Notes under the pieces: model-generated | What the model saw: the letters and a program-made list of their open reading frames with translations, nothing else | Database searches by the model: none | Told to the model about the DNA's origin: nothing | Position numbers and translations under genes: made by a program | Shown here: positions 48,390-58,793 of the stretch, one piece after another | Position numbering within the stretch: the stretch's first letter is position 1 | How the letters are laid out: the number at the start of each line of letters is the position of its first letter | Assembly (NCBI GenBank): GCA_037957365.1 | Contig: JARHVA010002374.1 | Coordinates: 186,001-250,000, forward strand | Source of the DNA: Torreya grandis | Taxonomy: Eukaryota > Streptophyta > Pinopsida > Cupressales > Taxaceae | Direction: 5' to 3' | Length of the DNA: 64,000 nt

Positions 48390-49339
48390 ATAGGTTTAGA
48401 AGATTAATTCCGTTCGATATCATCTCAACCTATTTTTTTAATTCAACCACAATTTCCTGTTTAGACAATCCCTTTTAATTTCTATGCCCAAAATAAATTT
48501 TGAAACACCTAGATTCTTCGTATCAAACTGAGATGAAAACCATAATTTAACATACTTGAGATTCCCTAGTTTTTACCAGGTAATAACATGTCATCCACAT
48601 AGAAAACTATGGCAACAAAGTTATCACCAACCTATTTAAAATACACACAATGATCAACTTTGTTTTGTATGAAACTATGTCCAAACACATAGCTAACACA
48701 CTTCTAATTCCATTCCTCAATGATTACTTCAAGATGTAAAGATAATTATTCAACCTATAAACTATGTCTTACTTTCCTTTAACTTTATTTTTTTTGGTTG
48801 CACCATGTAGATTTCTTATTCAAGCTCCCCATGCAGAAATGTTCTTCTTACATCCATCTACTCTATTTCAAGATTGAAAGCAACAACAATATCCAAAATA
48901 AATATAATATAAGTTATCTTAGCAATAGAAGGAATAATCTTACCAAAATTAATTTGCTCCACTTGGAAAATTCTCTTTTTTATCAAGCAAGATTTAAATT
49001 TCTTTATTTTTCCTTTTGCATTGAACTTCTTATTGAACATTGATTTGTATCCAATAATTTTTCTACCAGTAGTAATTTTACCAAGTCCCATGTAATTTTT
49101 TGGAAGGACTCCATTTATTCATCAATGGCTTTCTAGAATTTATTTCCTCTTTGAATCAAGTGCCACCCTCACAATCTTTGGATCTTCAATAGTAACAGAT
49201 AAATTTGATAAACCAAATGCATAAGAGAAATTAGGTGGACTTATACTTTTTTGGTTTCCTTCTAATTGCATTTGATCCTCTCAAGATTGGAGTTTGAGAT
49301 CCTTCCTCTTTCAGTTCATCTGAATATTTGTTGCAGGAG
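48390..49339 (-). pseudogene. Ty1/copia reverse transcriptase fragment
   Basis: Minus strand, right to left: QTPILRGSNAIRRKPKKYKS (about 49300-49240), MGLGKITTGRKIIGYKSMF (49091-49035), IPSIAKITYIIF, then MDVRRTFLHGELE*EIYMVQP (48862-48800) and a YVDDMLLP box at 48578-48601, followed by a broken LGMEIK-like segment. The YVDD catalytic box is preserved, but there are many stops. It ends at about 48400 beside the + strand LTR. Confidence 0.85.
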
Positions 49340-51010
49340 CATCCTTTTAAGGATGACTTGTTTTGTATTGTTTGAACAATTTTGATTTGATCAGGTGTTT
49401 TGTGGTCACATAACATGCTTAGGGTGTTTGAAGGGATGTTAAGAGTCTTAGTACACACTTTGGAATGTTTTCCAAGAGTCTAGTGGTGCTTAGGTAGGCT
49501 AGATCTTCAAATTGACATTTTCTCACCAATTTTCATAATTTGAATATTTGAATTTATGAAGCATGGTTTAGGATTATTGTGTGTAGTGAAGGTTAATCTA
49601 AGATTGATATTGATAAGGGAACATTATGAAAGACACCATGGGTCTATACCATGGGCCTTAGAGTATATATGTATAGACAAATAACTTAGTGTATACCTTC
49701 AATTTTCTAAGTAGCCCTTTGTGACCATTGGAAGGTCCAAAGGTGGTTAGAGTAGTTATAGTTGATACAAAACTTGTAAGATTTTGGGATTTTATTATTT
49801 ATTAGTATTCATTCAAATGAGAGAGGATTTCAAGGTTCAATAAATCAAGAAATTAATTCCTCAAGTTTGCAAAAGGTGACTATATACCCCATTTTCCTGC
49901 ATATGTGTGTTGGATTATGACTTTGCATGAATGCTCAACAAAGGAGGACTCAATAAAGATATGTTTCAAAGGTTCAATATGTTTTTTGTGGGATTATTAT
50001 GCATTTTTTGGGGTTTTCAAGTATTGGTTTGATATATTTTAACATCTTTTTTGTATGTTCAATACTACAGACCCTATATACCTTGTTTACTGTGTTGAAT
50101 GAGAAAGAATGCATTTTGTGTGTGAATGGGAGCTTGTGTGTAAGTTTGAATGGAACACCTGATGTTTGGTAATATCTTGTTTTCAATGTTTAAGAAGGTT
50201 CTTGTGAAGTTTCAATTCATTTAGACATATATTTCATTTGTAGTGTGTTTAAACTCTGTAGCACACTGTTTCTACACACACAGTTAGCTAAGAACATAAG
50301 AGAAACATTGAACAAAGGAATGAAGTTGAAAATATAATTATTTAAAAATGTGCACAGAGATTATATAGACTTAGAACATCCATCATAATAGTTTTAAACT
50401 ATCTTGAAAGAATAAAACTTGAATTTCATTGCTCTCAGGTCTGTGCCGATTGAGTTAACCCTAAACTAGGGTTTTGAGACAAAAATCCATTTATATGAAG
50501 TTTACACTAGTGAAAATCCTTTAAATTTTTTAAGTTGATAGGATATTAGGTCTACTAATAGGTTTTTAATGTTTTTTATGATTTAAGTATGGATACGTAT
50601 GTATATGGACCATTGTGTGTATCATAGGGTAGTGAAGGCCTAAACAAAGACCTAAAAAGAGTTAAAAGAGTGACTTCCAAGTAGAGCCAGCACTTAAAAC
50701 TTCATAGAGAGAGATTAAAAGATATAGGGTGATAGGAAAGGTCATTAGTTTCTAAAAACTAATTCATACTGAGCTGTACCATTGAAAATTGCCTAAAAAA
50801 AGGCTACAAGGACTGTCTACTAAAGAGAAAGAAGTTGTGTAACTGGTGATAGATATCTTGAGAGGTTTTGTGAGTTTTATGAGGGGTCAAATAGGACTAT
50901 CATGATCATGATAAAGATAATAATCACTTTGAATAATCCATTGAACCCTTGATTAAATGAACAAGTAAATGAACCTATGAATCTTTGTCAAGGATTTGTA
51001 TATTGAAATA
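49340..51010. other. About 1.7 kb of unknown sequence between copia RT and integrase parts
   Basis: The copia frame leaves off at about 49340 and resumes at about 51010, a gap larger than the normal linker, so this is probably an insertion, perhaps an LTR. No terminal repeats, primer-binding site or coding domain were identified. Confidence 0.4.
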
Positions 51011-52135
51011 AGGAATAAGTGTGAATTATTTGTGCTTTCCTCTGCATCAATCTTTCTTGAGAAATTCCTTTTTGGGTCTTATTTTGTTTATTTTTACTAA
51101 GATACAAATTCTCACTCTTTTAGTTCAACCTACACCTTTTATGGGTCTTCATTTTGTTTTCCTTCCTACTTTGGAGACATTTAAACATTTATGAATAAGA
51201 CATTACAACTGTAAACAATATTATTTATTTTTGGGTTCCAAATCTTGTATCCTTTACACTATTGTTACGCCCATTAAAGATGAATTTTTTATTTATAGTC
51301 TAGCTTAGCTATTTTTTCCTTGGAATATGCACACAAGCATCACAACCAAAAATACTAAGATGTCAGAGAGTGTTTCTTATCAATTCATGCTTCGTGCAAA
51401 GTTTTATAAACTAGGGTTGATATGGGTGATCGATTGTGTAAATAAAAATTAGTCCCAAAACTTCCTTTCTAACCTTGCACCACTAAACATACTTATAGAC
51501 CTATCCATTAAAGTCATGTTTGTTCTTTTTAAAACTCAATTTTGTTGTGGTATATATGGTTTGTCTTTTTCCTTGTTATTTTACACTATTTATAAAATTA
51601 ATTGAATGTATTTTAGAAGTACTCCCCACCATTATCAAAAAATCTTGAATTCATTAAACTCCTTATATTTATTATGGAGAAAATATATCCAAGTTTTCCT
51701 TTATAAATCATTCATAAAAGAAACATAATAATAGTTTTTTAGTGATGGAACCTTCATAGGTCCAAACACATTATAGATATTAGTTGAAAAATGCTATATA
51801 CTCTTGTAGCACTAATGGAAAACTTTACTCGATTTTGTTTACCATATACACAATGTTCAAAAAAATCAAAACATAAAGAGAAAACAAAAATTTCTTTAGC
51901 CATGCCTTTAATTTGCAATGATTAGAAGCATTTATCTCCAATATTTTTCATCATTTGATGCCAAAGCATTGTCTTTTCTATAGGCATCACAAGGGTTCGA
52001 TTTGATTCAATTTTAACCTTAATAACAATAAAGCTATTACATCTATCACTTATAGTGATTGCTTCAAAATTTGACAATATTTTAGGTGTACTCTTCTTTC
52101 CTTTACCATTGCTCCATGAACCATCTTGAAACTAT
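51011..52135 (-). pseudogene. Ty1/copia integrase fragment
   Basis: Minus strand from 52080: a GAG-pre-integrase segment with FFEHCVYGKQNRVKF (about 51875-51830), integrase pieces ATRVYSIF, GKLGYIFSII and FFDNGGEYF (the DNGGE catalytic region, about 51640), then CLCAYSKEK/FGCDACVHIP-like (about 51340-51310), and YNVLFINV-like near 51190. Stops and frameshifts are frequent. It joins in protein order with the protease copies to its right. Confidence 0.8.
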
Positions 52136-52505
52136 ATTAAATATTACTTGCATACCCACCTCATTCATCTTGCTTACAAAATAAGATTTATAGCCAAACC
52201 TAAAATAAGGAGGGTTTTAAACCTTTCATATTTGACCATCAATTTGATTCTTCCTTGTCCTATGATCTTATATGTTGAGTTATTTCATAATAAGAGACCA
52301 CCCCCATTAATATGACACTATATTTATTAAATATTACTTGCATACCCACCTCATTCATCTTGCTTACAAGATAAGATTTATAGCCAAACCTAAAATAAGG
52401 AGGGTTTTAAACCTTTCATATTTGACCATCGATTTGATTCTTCCTTGTCCTATGATCTTATATGTTGAGTTATTTCATAATAAGAGACCACCCCCATTAA
52501 TATGA
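52136..52505 (-). repeat. Two copies of a 190-bp copia protease-region segment
   Basis: TTAAATATTACTTGCATACC and the following CACCTCATTCATCTTGC start at about 52137 and again at about 52327, 190 bp apart. Both continue to CCACCCCCATTAATATGA. A third copy resumes at 57206 on the far side of an inserted element. On the minus strand the segment encodes the part between the protease active site and the GAG-pre-integrase domain (SKMNEVGMQVI-like). Confidence 0.9.
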
Positions 52506-53442
52506 TGTTAGGTTTTGGAGCTAAAAGCTTCACCAGGATACAAACAGGAGGAGTCATAGAGGTCGCGGGGGTTGCAGAGAGTTGCAGAATGAGTTGCAGG
52601 GCAACCAACGTCAGTCTGATCAACCAACGTCGGTCAGATAGCAGTGAAGAAGCAACCAACGTCGGTTATGAGTCGGCTGACATTGATCAGGAATGTGCTG
52701 ATGTCGGCAGCCTGTGCGTGAACATGCAGTTTGCATGTTCATTTCAGAGAGTCTATTTTTGGACTGTTAGTTTGCATGTTAAAGGCTAATTATAGTCTTG
52801 AGTTGCGTGTCAAATTATTGTAATTAAGATAGTCTAATTATTGTAATCATGAGATCTATATATAGACTCATGGGCTGTATTGTAAATGAGTGCTAGAGAG
52901 TAAGAGAGTAAATAAGCTCCTTCTGAGAGAAGAGAGCAATGGTGTGTTCCTCTTAGTGCCGCAGTACCAAGTGTGGGTGCTGATTTGGAGAATCAGAAGG
53001 GTTCTTCGTATATGTATGATCTTGGTCAGTAGGTGTGCATGGCTTCTTTAGATCTACAATGGTGAGTAAGGTCTAGTGATTTGCAGGTAGCAGCAGAGAG
53101 CAGGAGATCTACTTGGAGAACGGTTGTGTACTTGGTGTACTGGAAGCGTGTTACTGACTGGTGGAGGTGAACATCAATTTTGTATTGGAGTTGATTGTTG
53201 GGACCGAGAGAGAGAGGGAAGAAGGTCTTGAGGTGTGGCGAGCCTTTGAGGTGGAAGAAGAAGTGGCATCTTCTTTATTGTATTTTCTTCTGAGTGATTA
53301 TTAATACAATTGTGTATTGTCTCTCATATTCCTGTGTTGTTTCATATTTCTAGTTACTTATCATTCTGGTTAAATTCCGTGTTTAGTTGCTAATACAAGA
53401 GGTAATCATATGTGCTCTAATTGGTGGAACAAGATCCTGATA
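52506..53442 (+). repeat. 5' LTR of the 52506-57205 element
   Basis: It contains a series of (C/A)CGTCGGT words (CAACGTCGGT at about 52620-52670), a TATATATAGAC box at about 52857 and a TCTGAGAGAAGAGAGCAATGG leader-like segment. Compared with the 3' LTR most differences are C/T or G/A, concentrated in the CGTCGG region. Confidence 0.95.
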
Positions 53443-53444
53443 AG

Positions 53445-53456
53445 TGGTATCAGAGC
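53445..53456 (+). promoter_or_regulatory. tRNA-Met primer-binding site
   Basis: Exact TGGTATCAGAGC, two bases after the 5' LTR end. It is the standard initiator-Met-tRNA site of plant copia elements. Confidence 0.95.
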
Positions 53457-54043
53457 TTTTGGTTGGGTTACTAACAGGTGGTTTCAGATCTGGTAGTGTT
53501 TGTTGATTACAGGTCACTCACAGGGGTTTCAGATTGAGTGGGAGTATAGCAATGGCAAAAGAAAGTAAGCTACGAATGGAAAAACTGAATAGCACGAATG
53601 GTCTGATTGATGGAAAGAAAGAGCAGGGAAAAGGAGATTGTTGGTTGGTAGAAGATCAGCATGTAGAAGCAGATGTTGCAGGTGATGTTGCATAGGTTGC
53701 TCTGGATAAAGTTGAATCTTTGTTTACAGATTCTTTTGCCTCTTTCCATGCAGCCCGAAATAGAGCATCTTTTCATAGGTATGTCTTGGGAGACTTTGGA
53801 GAGATTTATTTAGGGGTTGGTGAGCCTTGTCAAATTATTGACGAAGGGGAAGTGAAGCTGAAATTACAGATAGATAACACACAGGTGTTGAAGGAGGTCA
53901 TGAAAGTACCAATCTTGGAGATGGGTCTAATTTCTTCAGGAAAGTTGGGTGATGGGAGATGCAGATATTAATGAAAAGTTTACACTTAGGGATATGACTC
54001 AACATATGATTGATGTTTTCATTTGTATAAAAGTTGTACCCTT

Positions 54044-54045
<2 letters not shown>

Positions 54046-54085
<40 letters not shown>
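54046..54085. repeat. (TA)20 microsatellite
   Basis: About 40 bp of uninterrupted TA within the interior of the 52506-57205 element. Confidence 0.97.
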
Positions 54086-54087
<2 letters not shown>

Positions 54088-54099
54088 TCTCACATAGCA

Positions 54100-54770
54100 C
54101 AACTCATCTTGTGCAATGCAACCCATCTCGCTTAATGCAACTCGTGCCATGAAGTGTAACTCGCGTAGTGCAACTAGTGCAACACAACTCATGCGGTGCA
54201 TCTTAACCCAGGTTACGTCGACCGACTAAGGCTTCCAATACAACTCGGGCTCGCAACGCAATTTGGGGAATTGTTCCCAATGCAACTGGAGGTCATAATG
54301 CAACTCGGGGAGTTGCTCCCAATGCAACTCGGGAAGTTGACCCCAACGGAAATCGGATTCACAATGTAACTTGGGGTCTCAATGCAGTCCAGGCTCGTAA
54401 CTCTACTCGGGGAGTTGCTCCCAATGCCACTCCGAGAGTTGATCCCAATGCAACTCAGGGAGTTGATCCCAATGCAACTCAGATTTGTGAACTGACTTAT
54501 GCTTGCAATAGAGCTCAAGGAGGTGATCCCAATGCAACGTAGATTCACGATGCAACTCGAGCTCGCAATGCGACTCAAGGAATTTTTGCCACTCGGGGAA
54601 TTGCTCCCAATGTAAATTGAATTCACGATGCAACTCGAGGTCACAATACAACTAAGGCTTCCAATACAACTCAGGCTCACAATGCAATTTGGGGAGTTGT
54701 TCCCAATGCAACCTGGGGTCGTAGTGCAACTCAGGGAGTTGTTCCCAATGCAAGTCGAATTAGATGGCGG
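54100..54770. repeat. Imperfect short-unit array with GTTGCTCCCAATGCAACTC-type units
   Basis: CCCAATGCAACTC or close variants recur at least a dozen times, alternating with GGGGAGTTG and AATGCAACTCGAGCTC-type units, spaced mostly by 18-40 bp. The unit halves GAGTTG and CAACTC are reverse complements, so many small hairpins are possible. Open frames on either strand (for example 54213-54680) are translations of the repeat. Confidence 0.85.
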
Positions 54771-55064
54771 TAAGAAAGTAGGTATCCTTTATCTATCTAC
54801 TTATATTACTGATTCACCTTCTGTTGCAAAGATGTGGCTTTGTAGGCTTGGTCACATATGTAGGAGGGGAATGCATGTTCTTAAGCGGAAGACAGATATT
54901 TTTGACAAACTTAAGAACTGGAAAGCCTTGGTGTTCATGGAGGAGATGGCAGACAGAGATCAGTTGAGGGGACTGAATTATTCTGAGCAGGGCTGTGTTG
55001 ATTTGAACAGGGTTTTGATCCATGGAGAGCTCGCGGGTAAAAATTTATCACTTACAGGTGAACA

Positions 55065-55200
55065 TAAGTACCGGTGTCAGTCACTCAAGAAACGACGTCG
55101 ACAACAAGTACACCGACATCGGTCAGGAAACCGACGTCGGCAAATAAGGTCAGTCGCAGGCAACTGACGTCGGTCGGGTACAGATTGGGAGATGGCCGAG
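55065..55200. repeat. Cluster of CGACGTCGG palindromes
   Basis: ACGACGTCGAC, CCGACATCGGTC, CCGACGTCGGC and CTGACGTCGGTC occur within about 110 bp. The same word family recurs in both LTRs of the element (52610-52700, 56370-56460). Confidence 0.85.
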
Positions 55201-56275
55201 ATCGGTCACTGAAATGGATGGTGGGCGGATAACAAGCTATCAAAAGGTCTCAAACGCTCATATGGAGGACTAAAAGGGTAAGTGGACCTCATATTCGTTG
55301 TTCACCTTCTTTATATTGCTTATTGATGGTCAAGAACCAGGAAGATGTGAAGAGGCAATGCAGGTAGAATCCAGATACAGTGGGAGCTTGGCATGGATGG
55401 GGAGTGTGAGTCCTTAGAGAAGAACCAAATAGGTATTTGTTGGTGGAATTGTCAGCTGGAAGAAAGCACTGAGAGATGGATGGATTTCCAAGTTAAAGAA
55501 GAGAGTGGATGGATATGTGAGACAGAAGGCCAAGGTATATGGTCTTGAGGAAGCTGCAGGATAGTGGTACATGTTTCGATAGGTGGATGACAAAGCAGGG
55601 CTTTAGTCAATGTTAGTGTAACTATTGTGTTTGTCTTACCAGGTGGATGATGAGTCGCGACATTATCCAGTTACTGTATGTGGGTGATTTGCTAGCAGGT
55701 TTATACATACAGGGTTTTGCTGAGCTAAGGGTAAGGTTAGTTCAGAGGTATGTCATGGAGAATTTGGAGCAGCAAAATTCTTTGGCATAAGAGACATGGA
55801 GATTTTGTCTCCAATGGGAGCTGATGTGAAGATGGTGTTGGCGGGGTTTGATATGCAGGAAGCAGAATCAAAAATCACACCAAGGGCTGGACAGTTCAAG
55901 CTTAGCTTAGAACAGGGTTCGAAATCACATGAGGTCTAGTGTAGGCCTGAGTTTTCCCAAGCAGTGGAAGTTGTCAAAAAGTATGGAGCCAATTCGGGGA
56001 AGGAGTACTGGAGGGTAGTTCAGTGAATTCTCAGGTATTTGAGATGGACTAGCAGCAGGTTAACATGTTATGCAGGGTTAAGGTCTTCACTACATGGGTT
56101 GTAGGTTCGGATGTGGCAGGTTACTTGGATGACAGGTGTAGCATCACAGGTTATGTGGTGGTTGGTCTTTAGAATTGATCTTGAAGAGGGATACAAGCTA
56201 AGGAATGAATTAGACGGTGTACAGGTACAGGTACAGGTGTAGCTGTTTATCTCCAAGTGGGAGATTGTTAGGTTG

Positions 56276-57205
56276 TGGAGCTAAAAGCTTCACCAGGATG
56301 CAAACAGGAGGAGTCACAGAGGTCGCGGGGGTTGCGAAGAGTTGCAGAATGAGTTGTAGGGCAATTGACATTGGTTTGATCAATCGACATCGATCAGATA
56401 GTAGTGAAGAAGTAACTGACGTCGGTTACCAGTCAGCCGACATCGATTAGGAATGTGCTGATGTCGGCAACCTGTGCGTGAACATGCAGTTTGCATGTTG
56501 ATTTCAAAGAGTCTATTTTTGGACTGTTAGTTTGCATGTTAAAGGCTAATTATAGTCTTGAGTTACGTGTCTAATTATTGTAATTAAGATAGTATAATTA
56601 TTGTAAGCATGAGATCTATATATAAACTCATGGGATGTATTGTAAATGAGTGCTAGAGAGTAAGAGAGCAAATAAGCTCCTTCTGAGAGAAGAGAGCAAT
56701 GGTGTGTTCCTCTTAGTGTCGCAGTACCAAGTGTGGGTGCTGGTTTGGAGAATCAGAAGGGTTCTTCGTATATGTATGATCTTGGTTAGCAGGTGTGCAT
56801 GGCTTCTTTAGGAGATCTACAATGGTGAGTAAGGTCTAGTGATTTGCAGGTAGCAACAGAGAGCAGGAGATCTACTTGGAGTACGGTTATGTACTTGGTG
56901 TATTGGCAGTGTGTTACTAACTGGTGGAGGTGAACATCAATTCTATATTGGAGTTGATTGTTGGGACCGAGAGAGAGAGGGAAGAAGGTCTTGAGGTGTG
57001 GCGAGCCTTTGAGGTGGAAGAAGAAGTGGCATCTTCTTTATTGTATTTTCTTCTGAGTGATTATTAATACAATTGTGTATTGTCTCTCATATCCCTGTGT
57101 TGTTTCATATTTATAGTTACTTATCATTCTGGTTAAATTCTGTGTTTAGTTGCTAATACAAGAGGTAATCATATGTGCTCTAATTGGTGGAGCAAGATCC
57201 TAACA
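56276..57205 (+). repeat. 3' LTR of the 52506-57205 element
   Basis: Preceded by the polypurine tract and followed directly by target-site duplication TATGA. It carries a small insertion (an extra GAGAT near 56811) and numerous transitions relative to the 5' LTR. Confidence 0.95.
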
Positions 57206-57480
57206 TATGACACTATCTTTATTAAATATTACTTGCATGCCCACCTCATTCATCTTGCTTACAAAATAAGATTTATAGCCAAACCTAAAATATTTAGAAC
57301 AATAAGGAGGTTTTTAAACCTTTCATATTTGACCATCGATTTGATTCCTCCTTGTCTTATGATCTTATATGTTGAGTTATTTCATAATAAGAGACCACCT
57401 CCATTAATATTTCCATATTCACAAAACCCCTTCTTACAGGGAATCATATGAAATGAGGCCCCTGAGTCAATCAACATGCA
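57206..57480 (-). pseudogene. Ty1/copia protease segment with DSGAS active site, and third copy of the 190-bp repeat
   Basis: On the minus strand, MLIDSGASFHMIPCKKGFCE (about 57480-57421) is the copia protease active-site region with its catalytic Asp preserved. It is followed by GNINGGGLLL and a region homologous to the repeat copies at 52136-52505. This and the integrase at 51011-52135 belong to one minus-strand element that the 52506-57205 element split. Confidence 0.85.
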
Positions 57481-58359
57481 TCAAAGCATGCATATGTACT
57501 TGAAAATTTTAATTATATATCATTTGAATCTTCAATTGGTTGGGGTTTTTACTTTTTATGGGGGTATCATTTGTTGAATCACCTTTTTAACTCGACACTA
57601 CTTAAAATTTTTTAGTTTTATTGTAGTTCTAGAAGTTCAACGCAAGTCTTCACGGAGATTTAGTTTTAGCTCTTGAGTTTGATTGTTTGTCCCCAAACTT
57701 ATTTTGATTTATTTCTTAGATAATCTCTAACAAATAAGGTGTCTTTTGATTGATAATCCTCCATGCATTTTTAGCTCATTTCTTTTGATAACAGAGTTGC
57801 AACTACATCCTCATATTTTAATGTAGGTAAAGTACTAAAAGATTATTCGATTAATTAGGAAAACAACATAAAAAATTAATACACCCTTTTTATTCATCCA
57901 TTTTAATATTAAATTAAAATAGCTAACTTATTATAATGTTAAATGCATTATTTATCCTTTATGAGAGAATACAAATTCTTTTGAAGAAAAAGTTTGCTCG
58001 CCAGATTTTTTTTATAATACAAATTTCCTAACTTATCTCAAATATCTTCAATGTTGGTTTATATTGAGACATTTAAAAATACTAAATATAAAATACATAG
58101 TCTAGTTTAACTCTTTTCCTTTTGATCCATCTTTCTCAATCTTCTACCTTCATACCCACAAAGTATTTTCGTATCTACATGAATATCTTCCATCTTTATC
58201 TTCCATAAATCAAAGTGTTGCCCATTAAATTTTCTGATCTTTATCATTATGATTCACATAATTTTCCTTTAAACACATATTTTCATGCACAAAATCTCGT
58301 TAAAGAAAAAATTATCATAAGACAAGATTCCATAGTTCTTAAAATAAAACTAACCCCTT
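57481..58359 (-). pseudogene. Presumed gag region of the minus-strand copia element
   Basis: It lies between the protease and the primer-binding site, where gag should be. The translation is badly broken and I see no zinc knuckle with certainty. The assignment rests on position. Confidence 0.4.
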
Positions 58360-58371
58360 GTTTTGATACCA
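58360..58371 (-). promoter_or_regulatory. Primer-binding site of the minus-strand copia element
   Basis: The minus strand reads TGGTATCAAAAC, next to the LTR at 58372-58793. It is a Met-tRNA-type site with small changes. It fixes the orientation of the element as minus. Confidence 0.75.
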
Positions 58372-58793
58372 AATGAAGAGAAATGGACTCAAACTTATGT
58401 AGGATGAAGTGTTAACAAAGTATTAAGATATAGAAAACATGACAAATGACACATATTAAACACAAGATTTCCCCTTGGAAAAACTCTTTTGGGAAAAAAA
58501 TCTAGCACAACCACCTTTTTATTGCATTAACTCAACTGTTTACAATACAATAATATGTGTGAGCATTTTTAGGCACATCAAAAAGAAACCATCAGAAAAC
58601 ATTTTAAATATAATAATTAAAAGCCATGTACTTAGAAACCATAAGTTGTGAATCATGGGCCAAACCACCCATACATAGTTGAAACCTCATATAGGGTCCC
58701 CAATATTTTTTGGGGGGCTCTCACCCTTGAACCCCGACATGGGTGTCGCTAATACATGTCAAGATATACAAGTTATAAAACACACATGAAACA
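58372..58793 (-). repeat. 5' LTR of the minus-strand copia element
   Basis: Homologous in reverse orientation to 47961-48385. On the minus strand it runs from about TGTTTCATGTGTG (58793) through GGGGTTC, CCCCCCAAAAAATATTGGGG and GGTTTCTTTTTGATGTGCC to the primer-binding site. A and T substitutions are frequent, so it is older than the 52506-57205 insertion. Confidence 0.8.

Larger units (their letters stand above)
53552..55164 (+). pseudogene. Rearranged copia polyprotein remnant inside the 52506-57205 element
   Basis: ATG at 53552 opens a gag-like start that runs into a protease segment (SFASFHAARNRASFHRYVL), with most of gag and the catalytic DSG missing. After the repeat block, 54760-55164 is open: VAKMWLCRLGHICRRGMHVL (pre-integrase), then a linker that ends in Arg-rich low-complexity sequence generated by CGACGTCGG repeats (RRRQQVHRHRSGNRRRQ). 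Downstream to 56260 only scattered RT and RNase H pieces remain. The coding value is probably nil, although the LTRs are well kept. Confidence 0.7.
52506..57205 (+). mobile_element. Ty1/copia-like LTR retrotransposon, non-autonomous, with perfect target-site duplication
   Basis: Two LTRs (52506-53442, 937 bp; 56276-57205, 930 bp) start TGTTAGG and end CCTGATA or CCTAACA. The 5-bp target-site duplication is TATGA (52501-52505 and 57206-57210). A primer-binding site lies at 53445-53456 and a polypurine tract AAGTGGGAGAT at 56265-56275. The interior is short (2.8 kb) and scrambled: a gag start MAKESKLRMEKLN (53552), a direct jump into a protease segment (ASFHAARNRASFHRYVLGDF, 53738-53797), repeat filler (54046-54770), a pre-integrase piece (WLCRLGHICRRGMHVLK, 54835), and remnants of RT and RNase H (HYPVTV, LRYLRW-like). 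It cannot encode its own enzymes, so a related autonomous element probably moved it. LTR divergence of a few percent makes it the youngest clear insertion in the window. Confidence 0.95.

Noticed and set aside
54213..54680. 155-codon minus-strand open frame rich in SCIG/SLSCI
   Set aside because: It is entirely the translation of the CCCAATGCAACTC-type repeat array. There is no independent coding signal.
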